A DNA stretch of 44,058 bases from Bacteroidales bacterium. Its GTDB lineage: Bacteria; Bacteroidota; Bacteroidia; Bacteroidales; ML635J-15. The DNA lies in contig JAQVOR010000012.1 in the NCBI GenBank assembly GCA_028702535.1, positions 1 to 44,058 of the forward strand. The letters run 5' to 3'. How positions within the stretch are numbered: position 1 is the first letter of the stretch; every line of letters starts with the position of its first letter. The position numbers and the translations under genes are program-made. Below are positions 19,263 through 27,120 of this stretch, piece after piece. A model generated the notes under the pieces. The model ran no database searches, was not told the DNA's origin, and was given only the letters and a program-made list of their open reading frames with translations.

Positions 19263-19317
19263 CAACAAAATATTTTCTTCAATTCTGCATACGTTATTAT
19301 TTTACAAACGTTTATTG
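19263..19317. repeat. Diverged copy of the 'caattctgcatac' dispersed element
   Basis: Shares about 55 nt (caacaaaat..ttcttcaattctgcatac..ttattattt-acaaac..ttattg) with 26613-26666 and 29098-29151, each inside the 526-bp repeats. Here it sits in the gap between two minus-strand genes. The flanking TTGTCAAA/TTTGACAA inverted ends seen in the other copies are partly lost. Confidence 0.55.
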
Positions 19318-19328
19318 CAGTATTATTT

Positions 19329-20489
19329 TTATAATGGTCTTGCAAATGCTTTTACATCTTCTGCTTTAATAGTAGCCCCTCCTAAAATAACTAAACGCTC
19401 AATAACATTACGAAATTCTCGAATGTTTCCTGTCCAATCAATGTCTTGCAATGCTTTAATTGCATCTTTATCTATTTTTTTTATTTGAACGCCTTGTTCC
19501 TCACATGCTAAGTTAATAAAATGGTCTGCAAGCAGTGGAATGTCATCTTTACGATCGTTTAGTGAAGGAACATGTATTAAAATTACACTTAAACGATGAT
19601 AAAGGTCTTCGCGGAAATTGTTTTTCCCTATTTCTTCACTAATATTTTTATTTGTTGCAGCAATAACTCTTACATTTACATTAATATCTTTATCGCTGCC
19701 TACTCGGTTTATTTTATTTTCTTGTAAAGCTCTTAGAACTTTTGCTTGTGCCGATAAACTCATATCTCCAATTTCGTCAAGAAATATTGTTCCGCCATCT
19801 GCTTGCTCAAATTTACCTTTACGTTGTTTTATTGCAGAGGTAAACGCTCCTTTCTCGTGTCCAAAAAGCTCAGATTCAATTAGTTCTGACGGTATTGCTG
19901 CACAGTTTACCTCAATAAATGGGGCATTTGCTCTGTTGCTTTTTTCGTGTAGCCAACGAGCAACAACTTCTTTTCCTGTGCCGTTATCACCAGTAATTAA
20001 AACTCTTGCATCAGTTGGAGCTACTTTTTCAATCATTTTTTTTACCTTAATAATAGGCTCTGCTTCGCCTATCATTTGATATTTCATATTAACCTTTTTC
20101 TTTAGTGTTTTAGTTTCTTGAATAAGGTCGGTTTTTTCTAAAGCATTACGAACAGTAACCATAATTCGGTTAAGATCCATTGGTTTTTGGATAAAATCGA
20201 AAGCTCCTTTTTTTATTGCTTCAACTGCGGTGTCGATTGTTCCATGACCTGAAATCATAACAACTGGAATTTCGGGATTATGCTCATGCAAGTAATCCAA
20301 AACTTCAATTCCATCCATTTGCGGCATTTTTATATCACAAAAGATAATATCATAGGTGTTTTCTTTGGTGAACATAATTCCTTCTTTTCCATCTGCCGCC
20401 AAATCAACGCTGTGGTCTTCAAATGTAAGAATGTCTTTTAAACTGTTACGAATGCTGCGCTCATCATCAATTATTAGTATTTTAGCCAT
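19329..20489 (-). CDS. NtrC-like sigma-54 response regulator lacking a C-terminal HTH
   Basis: 386 aa. The receiver domain (1-118) has acidic D8, D9 and E10, phosphoacceptor D52 and K102. The AAA+ domain (about 138-370) has Walker A GDNGTGKE (167-174), the sigma-54 loop GAFTSA and GTIFLDEIGDM. The protein ends about 15 residues after the AAA+ lid (AEDVKAFARPL), without the Fis-type HTH of NtrC/AtoC proteins. It may act from solution or through a partner. No histidine kinase is adjacent. It is divergent from the TonB receptor gene with 281 bp between them. Confidence 0.87.
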   Translation of the reverse strand: MAKILIIDDERSIRNSLKDILTFEDHSVDLAADGKEGIMFTKENTYDIIFCDIKMPQMDGIEVLDYLHEHNPEIPVVMISGHGTIDTAVEAIKKGAFDFIQKPMDLNRIMVTVRNALEKTDLIQETKTLKKKVNMKYQMIGEAEPIIKVKKMIEKVAPTDARVLITGDNGTGKEVVARWLHEKSNRANAPFIEVNCAAIPSELIESELFGHEKGAFTSAIKQRKGKFEQADGGTIFLDEIGDMSLSAQAKVLRALQENKINRVGSDKDINVNVRVIAATNKNISEEIGKNNFREDLYHRLSVILIHVPSLNDRKDDIPLLADHFINLACEEQGVQIKKIDKDAIKALQDIDWTGNIREFRNVIERLVILGGATIKAEDVKAFARPL

Positions 20490-20723
20490 GTCGTTTTATT
20501 TAATGTATGCAAATATATGAAAAAGACGTAAAATATAAGAGAGAATAACAAAAAACATAAAAGTTTAGAGATTTTGACTGAAAAAGAAACTTCGATATTG
20601 TATAATTTAAAATGCTTAATCGTACTACAATGTTTTTGAAATAATCTTTAAATGCGGTTTTTAGTTATATCTCTGGCAAAATTTATTTTTCTATTACACA
20701 ATATTAAATTCAACATATTGTTT

Positions 20724-20731
20724 TATATTTG
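20724..20731 (+). promoter_or_regulatory. Possible -7 element for the TonB receptor/DUF4249 operon
   Basis: TATATTTG fits TAnnTTTG and lies 39 nt before the ATG at 20771. Confidence 0.4.
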
Positions 20732-20770
20732 ACAAATATTATTTATTGCAACAATTTAGTTTTTTAGAAT

Positions 20771-23182
20771 ATGGGAAAGAAAGGGTTGGTTTTTATAGTT
20801 TTTGTTTTTACTGTCTTTTCAGTTTATTCTCAAAAGCACACAATTAGTGGTTATGTTGAGGACAAAGAAACTGGCGAGCGTTTAATTGGTGCATCTGTTT
20901 ATAATGAATTAAATCCTAGTGCTGGTACTTCTACAAATTATTATGGTTTTTTTAGTCTGACCTTGCCAACCGGAAATTATAATTTAATGATGACTTATGT
21001 TGGTTATACTCCACAAAAACACGAAATTGTATTGCAGCGAGATACTGCATTAAACATAAGTTTGGATTCTCATATTTTTCTTGATGAGGTTACAATAAGC
21101 GGTAAGCGTGATATAGTTGAAGATGCACAAATGAGCAGAATTGATATTCCAATAAAAATGATAAAAGATTTGCCTTCTTTTATGGGTGAAACTGATGTTT
21201 TAAAAGCTATCCAACTTTTACCTGGAGTGCAAGCCGGACGCGAAGGAATGTCGGGGATTTATGTTAGAGGTGGAGGCCCCGACCAAAATTTAATTCTTTT
21301 AGATGGTGTTCCTGTGTATAATGTAAATCATTTATTTGGATTCTTTTCTGTTTTTAATGGTGATGCAATTAGCAATGTTTCGTTAATAAAAGGCGGTTTC
21401 CCTGCTCGATATGGTGGACGATTATCATCGGTACTTGATGTGAGAATGAAAGAAGGGAATATGTATGAGTATAAATCTGATATTGCAATAGGGCTTATTG
21501 CTTCAAGAGCTACTATTGAAGGACCAATTGTTAAAGGTAAATCATCATTTATAGTCAGTGCTCGTCGAACATATTTAGATATTATTGCAATTCCATTTGA
21601 ATGGTTATATGCAAGCCTTGATGGTGGTACTGACAGATTTACTGCGGGTTATTTCTTTCATGATTTTAATGCTAAGCTTAATTATCGCTTTTCGGGGAAA
21701 GACCGTATTTACCTTAGCTTTTATGGCGGTAAAGATAAAGTATATGCAAATTTTAGAAATAAGTCAATGCGTAGCGATAAAGATAAATTTAATTTATCAT
21801 GGGGTAATTTTATTACATCATTTCGTTGGAATCATATTTTTACTCCAAAACTCTTTGCAAATACAAGTTTTACTTTTACTAAATTTAACTATTTTATTGG
21901 GCAAGAACAGTCTTATTCGAGTAATATTAATGGTGATTATGTTTCATGGCTTAATAAATCTGCTTATTCTAATGGAATTTATGATTTAGCTCTTAATACT
22001 GATTTTGAATGGTCGCCTTTAGTTTGGGCAAAAATTAGATTTGGAGCAGTAGGAATTCGCCATAGTTTTAATCCTGGTTTTTCGACAAATACAAATTGGC
22101 ATTCACCATCGCAAACAGACACTGCTTTTAACTATACTAAAGTATTTGCAAATGAGTTTGCTGCTTATTCTGAAATTGAGATTAAAGCAGGTAAACGAGT
22201 AAACTTTAACATCGGAGGACGATTTGCAGCTTATCAAATTCGCGATAGTTTGTTTGTGTCGCCTGAGCCGCGACTGTCAGCATCTGTGTTACTTGCTAAA
22301 AATTTATCATTCAAAATGGCTTATTCAAAAATGCAACAAAACATACATTTATTGGCGAATAGCACTCTTGGTTTACCAACCGATATTTGGGTGCCTGCAA
22401 CCGATAAGATATTGCCACAATACTCAACCCAATATGCCGCAGGTTTTGCTATTAAACCTTATAAAAACTGTGAAGTTACAATTGAGGGGTTTTACAAAAA
22501 AATGGATAATTTAGTAGAGTATAAGGATGGGCAATCTTTGTTTTTTGATTTTAATAATACCAGTGCTGATGGAGTTGAAAAATGGGAAGATAAAGTTGAG
22601 CAAGGAAAAGGCTGGGCTTATGGAATTGAGCTTTATACAAACATGAACTTTGGTAAATTATCTGCTTGGGCGGGATATACGTTATCATGGAATAATCGTC
22701 AATTTGAGTCTCTTTCTAATGGATTAGTTTTTCCATACAAATATGATAGACGACATGATATTTCTATAGCAGCAACTTATAAACTTAATGAAAAAATCGA
22801 CTTTGGGCTTACTTGGGTATTTTGTAATGGGGATAATATTAGCCTTTCTCACAATCAATATCTTACTGCTGACGGGATTTCATCTTATGTAGGCAGTCTC
22901 GAAAACGAAAATAATCCTGGGAATATTATGACTAATTATTATGGACATCGTAATAATTATCAATTACCTGCATATCATCGTTTAGATTTAGGAGTAAATT
23001 TACATAAGGAAAAGAAAAGGGGGACTAGAACATGGAGTTTTAGTTTATATAATGCTTATTGTCGGCAAAATCCTTTATTTATTGATATATATTATGATAC
23101 TGAGGCACAAAAAACCAAGTTTTATCAGATTTCTTTATTTCCAATAATCCCATCTTTTAGTTATATTTTTAAATTCAAATAA
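20771..23182 (+). CDS. TonB-dependent outer-membrane receptor with a carboxypeptidase-regulatory-like domain
   Basis: 803-aa outer-membrane barrel for energised uptake. The signal peptide (1-21, ending VYSQ) is followed by a CarboxypepD_reg-like beta domain (about 23-100, ISGYVEDKETGERLIGASV). The plug domain (about 125-235) has YVRGGGPDQNLILLDGVPVY and PARYGGRLSSVLDVRMKEG. The rest is a beta barrel ending in the aromatic SYIFKFK. The next gene follows almost directly and encodes a DUF4249 lipoprotein. This pairing recurs in Bacteroidota and parallels SusC/SusD. The ligand is not evident. Confidence 0.9.
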   Translation: MGKKGLVFIVFVFTVFSVYSQKHTISGYVEDKETGERLIGASVYNELNPSAGTSTNYYGFFSLTLPTGNYNLMMTYVGYTPQKHEIVLQRDTALNISLDSHIFLDEVTISGKRDIVEDAQMSRIDIPIKMIKDLPSFMGETDVLKAIQLLPGVQAGREGMSGIYVRGGGPDQNLILLDGVPVYNVNHLFGFFSVFNGDAISNVSLIKGGFPARYGGRLSSVLDVRMKEGNMYEYKSDIAIGLIASRATIEGPIVKGKSSFIVSARRTYLDIIAIPFEWLYASLDGGTDRFTAGYFFHDFNAKLNYRFSGKDRIYLSFYGGKDKVYANFRNKSMRSDKDKFNLSWGNFITSFRWNHIFTPKLFANTSFTFTKFNYFIGQEQSYSSNINGDYVSWLNKSAYSNGIYDLALNTDFEWSPLVWAKIRFGAVGIRHSFNPGFSTNTNWHSPSQTDTAFNYTKVFANEFAAYSEIEIKAGKRVNFNIGGRFAAYQIRDSLFVSPEPRLSASVLLAKNLSFKMAYSKMQQNIHLLANSTLGLPTDIWVPATDKILPQYSTQYAAGFAIKPYKNCEVTIEGFYKKMDNLVEYKDGQSLFFDFNNTSADGVEKWEDKVEQGKGWAYGIELYTNMNFGKLSAWAGYTLSWNNRQFESLSNGLVFPYKYDRRHDISIAATYKLNEKIDFGLTWVFCNGDNISLSHNQYLTADGISSYVGSLENENNPGNIMTNYYGHRNNYQLPAYHRLDLGVNLHKEKKRGTRTWSFSLYNAYCRQNPLFIDIYYDTEAQKTKFYQISLFPIIPSFSYIFKFK

Positions 23183-23191
23183 GTGATAATT

Positions 23192-24190
23192 ATGAAATAT
23201 ATTACAGCAATAATTATGGTTTTTCTGCTTATTTTAAGTAGCTCTTGCGAAAAAGAATTCATTATTGATGATGATGATTTTCCTCAAATGTTGGTGTTAA
23301 ACGGAATTGTTTTTCAAGATAGCAATTTTAGAATAAATGTATCAAAATCGGCTGGACTCAACGAATCATATACTTATGGAGACCTTTTTGTTTCAGATGC
23401 AATTGTAAAACTTTATAAAGAAGAGGAATATATTGAAACCATGACACACGATAGTATTGGGTTTTATTCTTCACAAAACTTAGCAATAGGTGGGCATAAT
23501 TACAAGATTAAAGTAGAAAAAGAAGGATATCCAGTAGCGGTTGCGAATTTAGAATTTAAGAATATAAATAATATGACTATAAAGAATGTAAGTTATACTT
23601 TAACAGATTCAACTTATGTTTATGATAGACCAGAACCAGGCGAAATATTATTGTATTACGTTAAAATTAATTTTGAATTAGATATAAATGATAATCCTAA
23701 TCTAAAAGATTATTATTGCCCAATGGTGGAGTGTGAACAACAATATGTGAGTCAAAACACAATGTGGCAAGATAATAATGAGTCTGAAACTTGGATAGAA
23801 TTGTCAGAATTACGACATGGATTAATTAATACTTATTCAGAGGTGTATTCTAATTTTGAAATGCAAAATCAAATTTCTTCTTTGAGTTTTAAGGGTTTTG
23901 ACAAATACTATGGAGGGTATTATAGATTGTTATCTGATGAGTTGTTCAATGGACAAAGTATTACCCTTCAATTAAATACGAGTTTTCATACCCCAGAATT
24001 AAAGGATATATCAATTTTAAGTTTTTGGTTTCCTGGGTCAATAGTTGAATATAAAGAATCTATAAAACTTTATCAAACAGTAAATGACAATCCATATACA
24101 GAGCCTGTTAATATTTATTCAAATATTGAAAATGGGATTGGTTTTGTTTGTGGCGTAGGTGTAGTTAAACAAATTGTTAGTTTTGAGTGA
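23192..24190 (+). CDS. DUF4249-family outer-membrane lipoprotein
   Basis: About 332 aa with a lipoprotein signal peptide (MKYITAIIMVFLLILSSSC). The N-terminal beta domain has the DUF4249 look (LVLNGIVFQDSNFRINVSKS, then AIVKLYKEEEYIETM). The open frame begins with a GTG directly after the receptor's stop codon (23183). The ATG at 23192 begins a proper signal peptide, so I prefer it. Partner of the upstream TonB-dependent receptor, probably a surface-exposed accessory lipoprotein. Function unknown. Confidence 0.85.
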   Translation: MKYITAIIMVFLLILSSSCEKEFIIDDDDFPQMLVLNGIVFQDSNFRINVSKSAGLNESYTYGDLFVSDAIVKLYKEEEYIETMTHDSIGFYSSQNLAIGGHNYKIKVEKEGYPVAVANLEFKNINNMTIKNVSYTLTDSTYVYDRPEPGEILLYYVKINFELDINDNPNLKDYYCPMVECEQQYVSQNTMWQDNNESETWIELSELRHGLINTYSEVYSNFEMQNQISSLSFKGFDKYYGGYYRLLSDELFNGQSITLQLNTSFHTPELKDISILSFWFPGSIVEYKESIKLYQTVNDNPYTEPVNIYSNIENGIGFVCGVGVVKQIVSFE

Positions 24191-24209
24191 TAATTTAAAA
24201 TATAAAAAA

Positions 24210-24370
24210 CAAAGTATCGTCCCTCTGGGACTTGCAAGTCGCTGACTATTCTGGTTTTACCAATATTGCGTCCCTACGGGACTTATATGGTGTTGTTTCT
24301 TATGGTTTTACGGAACTGACACCGTAGGCGGATGTTCTGAACAAAGTTGAAGTATGTCCAATATTGGCAA
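24210..24370. repeat. Cluster of short palindromic repeats
   Basis: Two GTCCC-N3-GGGAC hairpins (24219-24231 and 24270-24282), the second preceded by accaatattgc, plus CCAATATTGG at 24358-24367. This resembles palindromic interspersed repeats I have seen in other Bacteroidota genomes. It lies between two convergent genes and could also help terminate transcription. Confidence 0.6.
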
Positions 24371-24404
24371 AAAATTTGTTAAACTATTAACTGTTTCAAG
24401 TTTT

Positions 24405-25697
24405 CTACACTATCTCATCAAGAAAACCCGCCAAAAGTTTAGTTAGATTTCGATTTGTATATTGCTCTAAATTTTTTGCTTGTACAGTATTATTGCCTGT
24501 TTTATAGTTTTGATATATATCTAATAAATAGGTTTTTAGATTTTGATAATCGTCATATTCAAAGGCTTTTCCTGTATTCGTTTGGGTAATAATATTGGCG
24601 ACATCGCTATCGGTTGGACCAAGGCAAAGTATTGGACGCATTGCTCTCATATTTTCAAAAAGTTTACCTGGGATTCTGCCTTTTGCATTATCTGCAATAT
24701 TTAGTGGAAGAAGCAAAACATGAGCTTTTTGAGTTAATTCAATTGCTTGAGGTCGTGGGATATTCCCAAGAGGCATATAGTTTTCCTCCAATCCAGCATT
24801 TTTAATCATTTCAACAATTGCGTAATCAACTGTACCAGCAAATTTTAGTTTTAGGTTTTGTCCAAATTCTGGGTTTTCTTTTTTAATATCGCCTAATAAT
24901 TTTATAAAAACATCTGGTCGTCTATCGTATCCTAATTGTCCGGCGTGTACGATACTAAAATCTTTGTCTTGCGGAGGTTCTTTGTGTTTAAAATCATCTT
25001 CATCATATCCCCAAACAATAACATCAACATTTTTGGCTCCTATTTTTTCTAAATCTTTTTTCCATGTTGGACTTACAATTGTTGTTTTTTTAGCTGTCTT
25101 AAAAGCAAGTTGCTCTAATTTATGATGTTTTTTATTTGCTCGTTTTCCGATTTTGAGCATATCGTAATAATCAACTTGTGTCCATGGGTCTTGAAAATCC
25201 ATTAACCATGGAATTCCTGTTGCTTGTGAAAGTCTTCGTCCAATTTCGGTATTTGTATGAGGAGGACCGTCGGTAAAAATTGCATTAACAGGATTTTCTT
25301 TTAAATATTTTTTCAAAAACCTTACCGATGGTTTTATCCAAAAGCATCTTGCATCGGGAATAAAAAAATTACCACGTATCCAAATTGCGAACTCATCGAT
25401 TTTACTTAATTTTCTATCTCTAACATAAACTGGATTAGCTTGATCTGTTTTTTTACGTCCCGAAAGTTTTTTAAATAAATCAAAAGGTTCAAAAATCTTT
25501 CTTTTTAGAATGGTAATATTTTCGGGGATATGCTTGTAATTTGTTTCGTCAAAATATGGATATTGAGCTTTATCTGGAGCATAAACAACTGGCTCCCAAC
25601 CAAATTCTCGTAAATATTTAGCAAATTTAAGACAGCGATGAACGCCTATACCACCCGATGGAGGCCAGTAATATGATATGATAAGGACTTTTTTCAT
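24405..25697 (-). CDS. Family 4-like glycosyltransferase
   Basis: 430-aa GT-B fold enzyme. The N-terminal half has YYWPPSGGIGVHRCLKFAKY, typical of GT4 enzymes with a glycine-rich loop, and a TDGPPHTN stretch. The C-terminal Rossmann half has IVHAGQLGYDRRPD (near residue 248) and the donor-binding end IPGKLFENMRAMRPIL (near 340), the counterpart of the usual G-x-P-x-K-x-x-E-x-x-A motif. It is monocistronic. The acceptor is unknown; a cell-surface glycan or glycolipid is likely. Confidence 0.82.
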   Translation of the reverse strand: MKKVLIISYYWPPSGGIGVHRCLKFAKYLREFGWEPVVYAPDKAQYPYFDETNYKHIPENITILKRKIFEPFDLFKKLSGRKKTDQANPVYVRDRKLSKIDEFAIWIRGNFFIPDARCFWIKPSVRFLKKYLKENPVNAIFTDGPPHTNTEIGRRLSQATGIPWLMDFQDPWTQVDYYDMLKIGKRANKKHHKLEQLAFKTAKKTTIVSPTWKKDLEKIGAKNVDVIVWGYDEDDFKHKEPPQDKDFSIVHAGQLGYDRRPDVFIKLLGDIKKENPEFGQNLKLKFAGTVDYAIVEMIKNAGLEENYMPLGNIPRPQAIELTQKAHVLLLPLNIADNAKGRIPGKLFENMRAMRPILCLGPTDSDVANIITQTNTGKAFEYDDYQNLKTYLLDIYQNYKTGNNTVQAKNLEQYTNRNLTKLLAGFLDEIV

Positions 25698-25833
25698 GCG
25701 GTAAATATACAGATAAAACCTAAATTATGAAATGTGAAAGATTGGATTTTTAAAAAAAGGAATGTTTCCAATTTTGATTTTGACTAAAATATTTTTTTGA
25801 TTATCTTTATGCAAAATTTAAAAGTAAATTATT

Positions 25834-26541
25834 ATGAGATTATTATTAATTAGCAATTCGACAAATGCCGGCGAGGCCTATCTTGATTATCCAAAACATA
25901 ATATAAGTGAGTTTTTGGGAGATAAACCTGTAAAATGTCTTTTTATTCCTTATGCAGGTGTAACCGTAACTTGGGACGATTATGAAGCAAAAGTTAAGTC
26001 AAGGTTTAATGAGGTTGGACATGATGTAATTTCGATTCATCGTTTTGCCGATCCTATTAAAGCAATTGAAGATGCTGATGCAATCGTTGTTGGTGGAGGT
26101 AGTACTTGGAATTTGGCTTATCAAATTCATCTAAATAAATTAACAGGTCCTATTGTTAAAAAAGTTAAAGCTGGAACACCGTATATTGGTTGGAGTGCAG
26201 GTTCTAATATGGCATGTCCATCAATTAAAACAACTAACGATATGCCAATTATCGACCCAATGGGTTTTGAGGCATTAAATTTAATCCCTTTTCAAATAAA
26301 CCCACATTATTTAGATAAAAATCCTGATGGACATGGTGGCGAAACTCGCGAAGATAGAATTAATGAGTTTATGGTATTAAATCAAGATATTTATATTGCT
26401 GGATTACGCGAGGGTACAATGTTTCTTGTCGAAGGTAACAAAATGAGCATGATAGGAAAACGTAATTTGCGACTTTTTAAATATGGTCAAGAGCCAAAAG
26501 AATTATCTTCGGATTCAGATTTTAGCTTTTTGTTGAAATAG
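25834..26541 (+). CDS. pepE: Dipeptidase E (peptidase S51)
   Basis: 235-aa cytoplasmic serine peptidase that releases N-terminal Asp from dipeptides. The nucleophile is S121 in GWSAGSN. The preceding GGGSTWNLAY (87-96) is the family glycine turn, and H158 in INPHYLD is the likely catalytic His. Length matches the family. A TATCTTTA box at 25802-25809, 24 nt before the start, could be its -7 element. The first copy of the 526-bp repeat begins 11 nt after its stop. Confidence 0.92.
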   Translation: MRLLLISNSTNAGEAYLDYPKHNISEFLGDKPVKCLFIPYAGVTVTWDDYEAKVKSRFNEVGHDVISIHRFADPIKAIEDADAIVVGGGSTWNLAYQIHLNKLTGPIVKKVKAGTPYIGWSAGSNMACPSIKTTNDMPIIDPMGFEALNLIPFQINPHYLDKNPDGHGGETREDRINEFMVLNQDIYIAGLREGTMFLVEGNKMSMIGKRNLRLFKYGQEPKELSSDSDFSFLLK

Positions 26542-26681
26542 TGAGTGTTAGGGAATAACAGTTACTATTCTCTAGTACTTTGGTAAAAATATAGAACTTA
26601 GGGATTGTCAAACAACAAAATAGCTTCGTCAATTCTGCATACTTTATTATTTGACAAACCCTTATTGGTTCCGAGATTAAG

Positions 26682-26716
26682 GAGACTGAGGGTTTCGGCG
26701 ACAGCCGAAATGTCTC
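26682..26716. repeat. TTCGAGACAT-family hairpin in repeat copy 1
   Basis: Inner stem TTTCGGC/GCCGAAA (26693-26699, 26704-26710) with a GACA loop, and outer GAGAC/GTCTC (26682-26686, 26712-26716). Confidence 0.6.
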
Positions 26717-26744
26717 GAAGTTAGCTTTGTCTCGAAACTTTGGG

Positions 26745-26852
26745 TTTAAATAATTTATTCATTATAGTAATTGCCTTATTGAGTTTTGGCTTTGTTAATG
26801 CACAAAAGGTTTATACTGTTAATTATGAAAACCACGCAGGTGTTAAATCATG
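26745..26852 (+). pseudogene. Fossil signal peptide of an exported protein (repeat copy 1)
   Basis: One frame reads LFIIVIALLSFGFVNAQ followed by KVYTVNYENHAGVKS and a TGA stop. It looks like the 5' end of an exported Bacteroidota protein, without a start codon and cut off shortly after the cleavage site. The post-cleavage residues resemble the start of the cargo protein downstream (AQVVYTENFEG). The same fossil is in repeat copy 2 at 29230-29337. Confidence 0.5.
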
Positions 26853-26998
26853 ATATAAGTCGGATATAACTTAAATCAATGTAGAACAAATGGTATAGTT
26901 GAAAGAGCGGACGAAACTATAAGCATTTAGGGCATTAAGCTACTCGGGTACAGTACTAATAATAAAATTGGAGAAGGTTAAATTTTTAAATTAATTTC

Positions 26999-27029
26999 TT
27001 TGTAGTTCTAAAATAAAGCTTTATCTTTG
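26999..27029 (+). promoter_or_regulatory. Bacteroidota promoter inside repeat copy 1
   Basis: -33 TTTG (26999-27002) and -7 TATCTTTG (27022-27029) are separated by 19 nt, a full match to the Bacteroidota consensus. In this copy it would drive the T9SS cargo gene. Confidence 0.65.
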
Positions 27030-27120
27030 TTATTAAATTAGGATGAGATATCATATACAACGTAGTGAAACTTTACAAATAATAATTAAACTAAATTTAC
27101 TTAACTTAATTTTAATAACT

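Larger units (their letters stand above)
26553..27078 (+). repeat. 526-bp direct repeat, copy 1
   Basis: Aligns without gaps to 29038-29563 (constant offset 2485) with only a few mismatches. Contents in order: a TTGTCAAA..TTTGACAA-bounded segment, a TTCGAGACAT-family hairpin, a fossil signal-peptide coding segment (about 26745-26852), an unassigned ~150 bp, a promoter, and the first 12 codons of the 159-aa gene (MRYHIQRSETLQ). The similarity ends inside that reading frame. Confidence 0.95.

Noticed and set aside
21585-22514. Shadow ORFs inside the TonB receptor gene
   Set aside because: They are out of frame with a clearly conserved receptor and have no domain of their own.
27043-27120. N-terminal extension of the cargo protein gene
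   Set aside because: The first 12 codons are repeat sequence shared with the 159-aa gene. A complete signal peptide starts at 27121.
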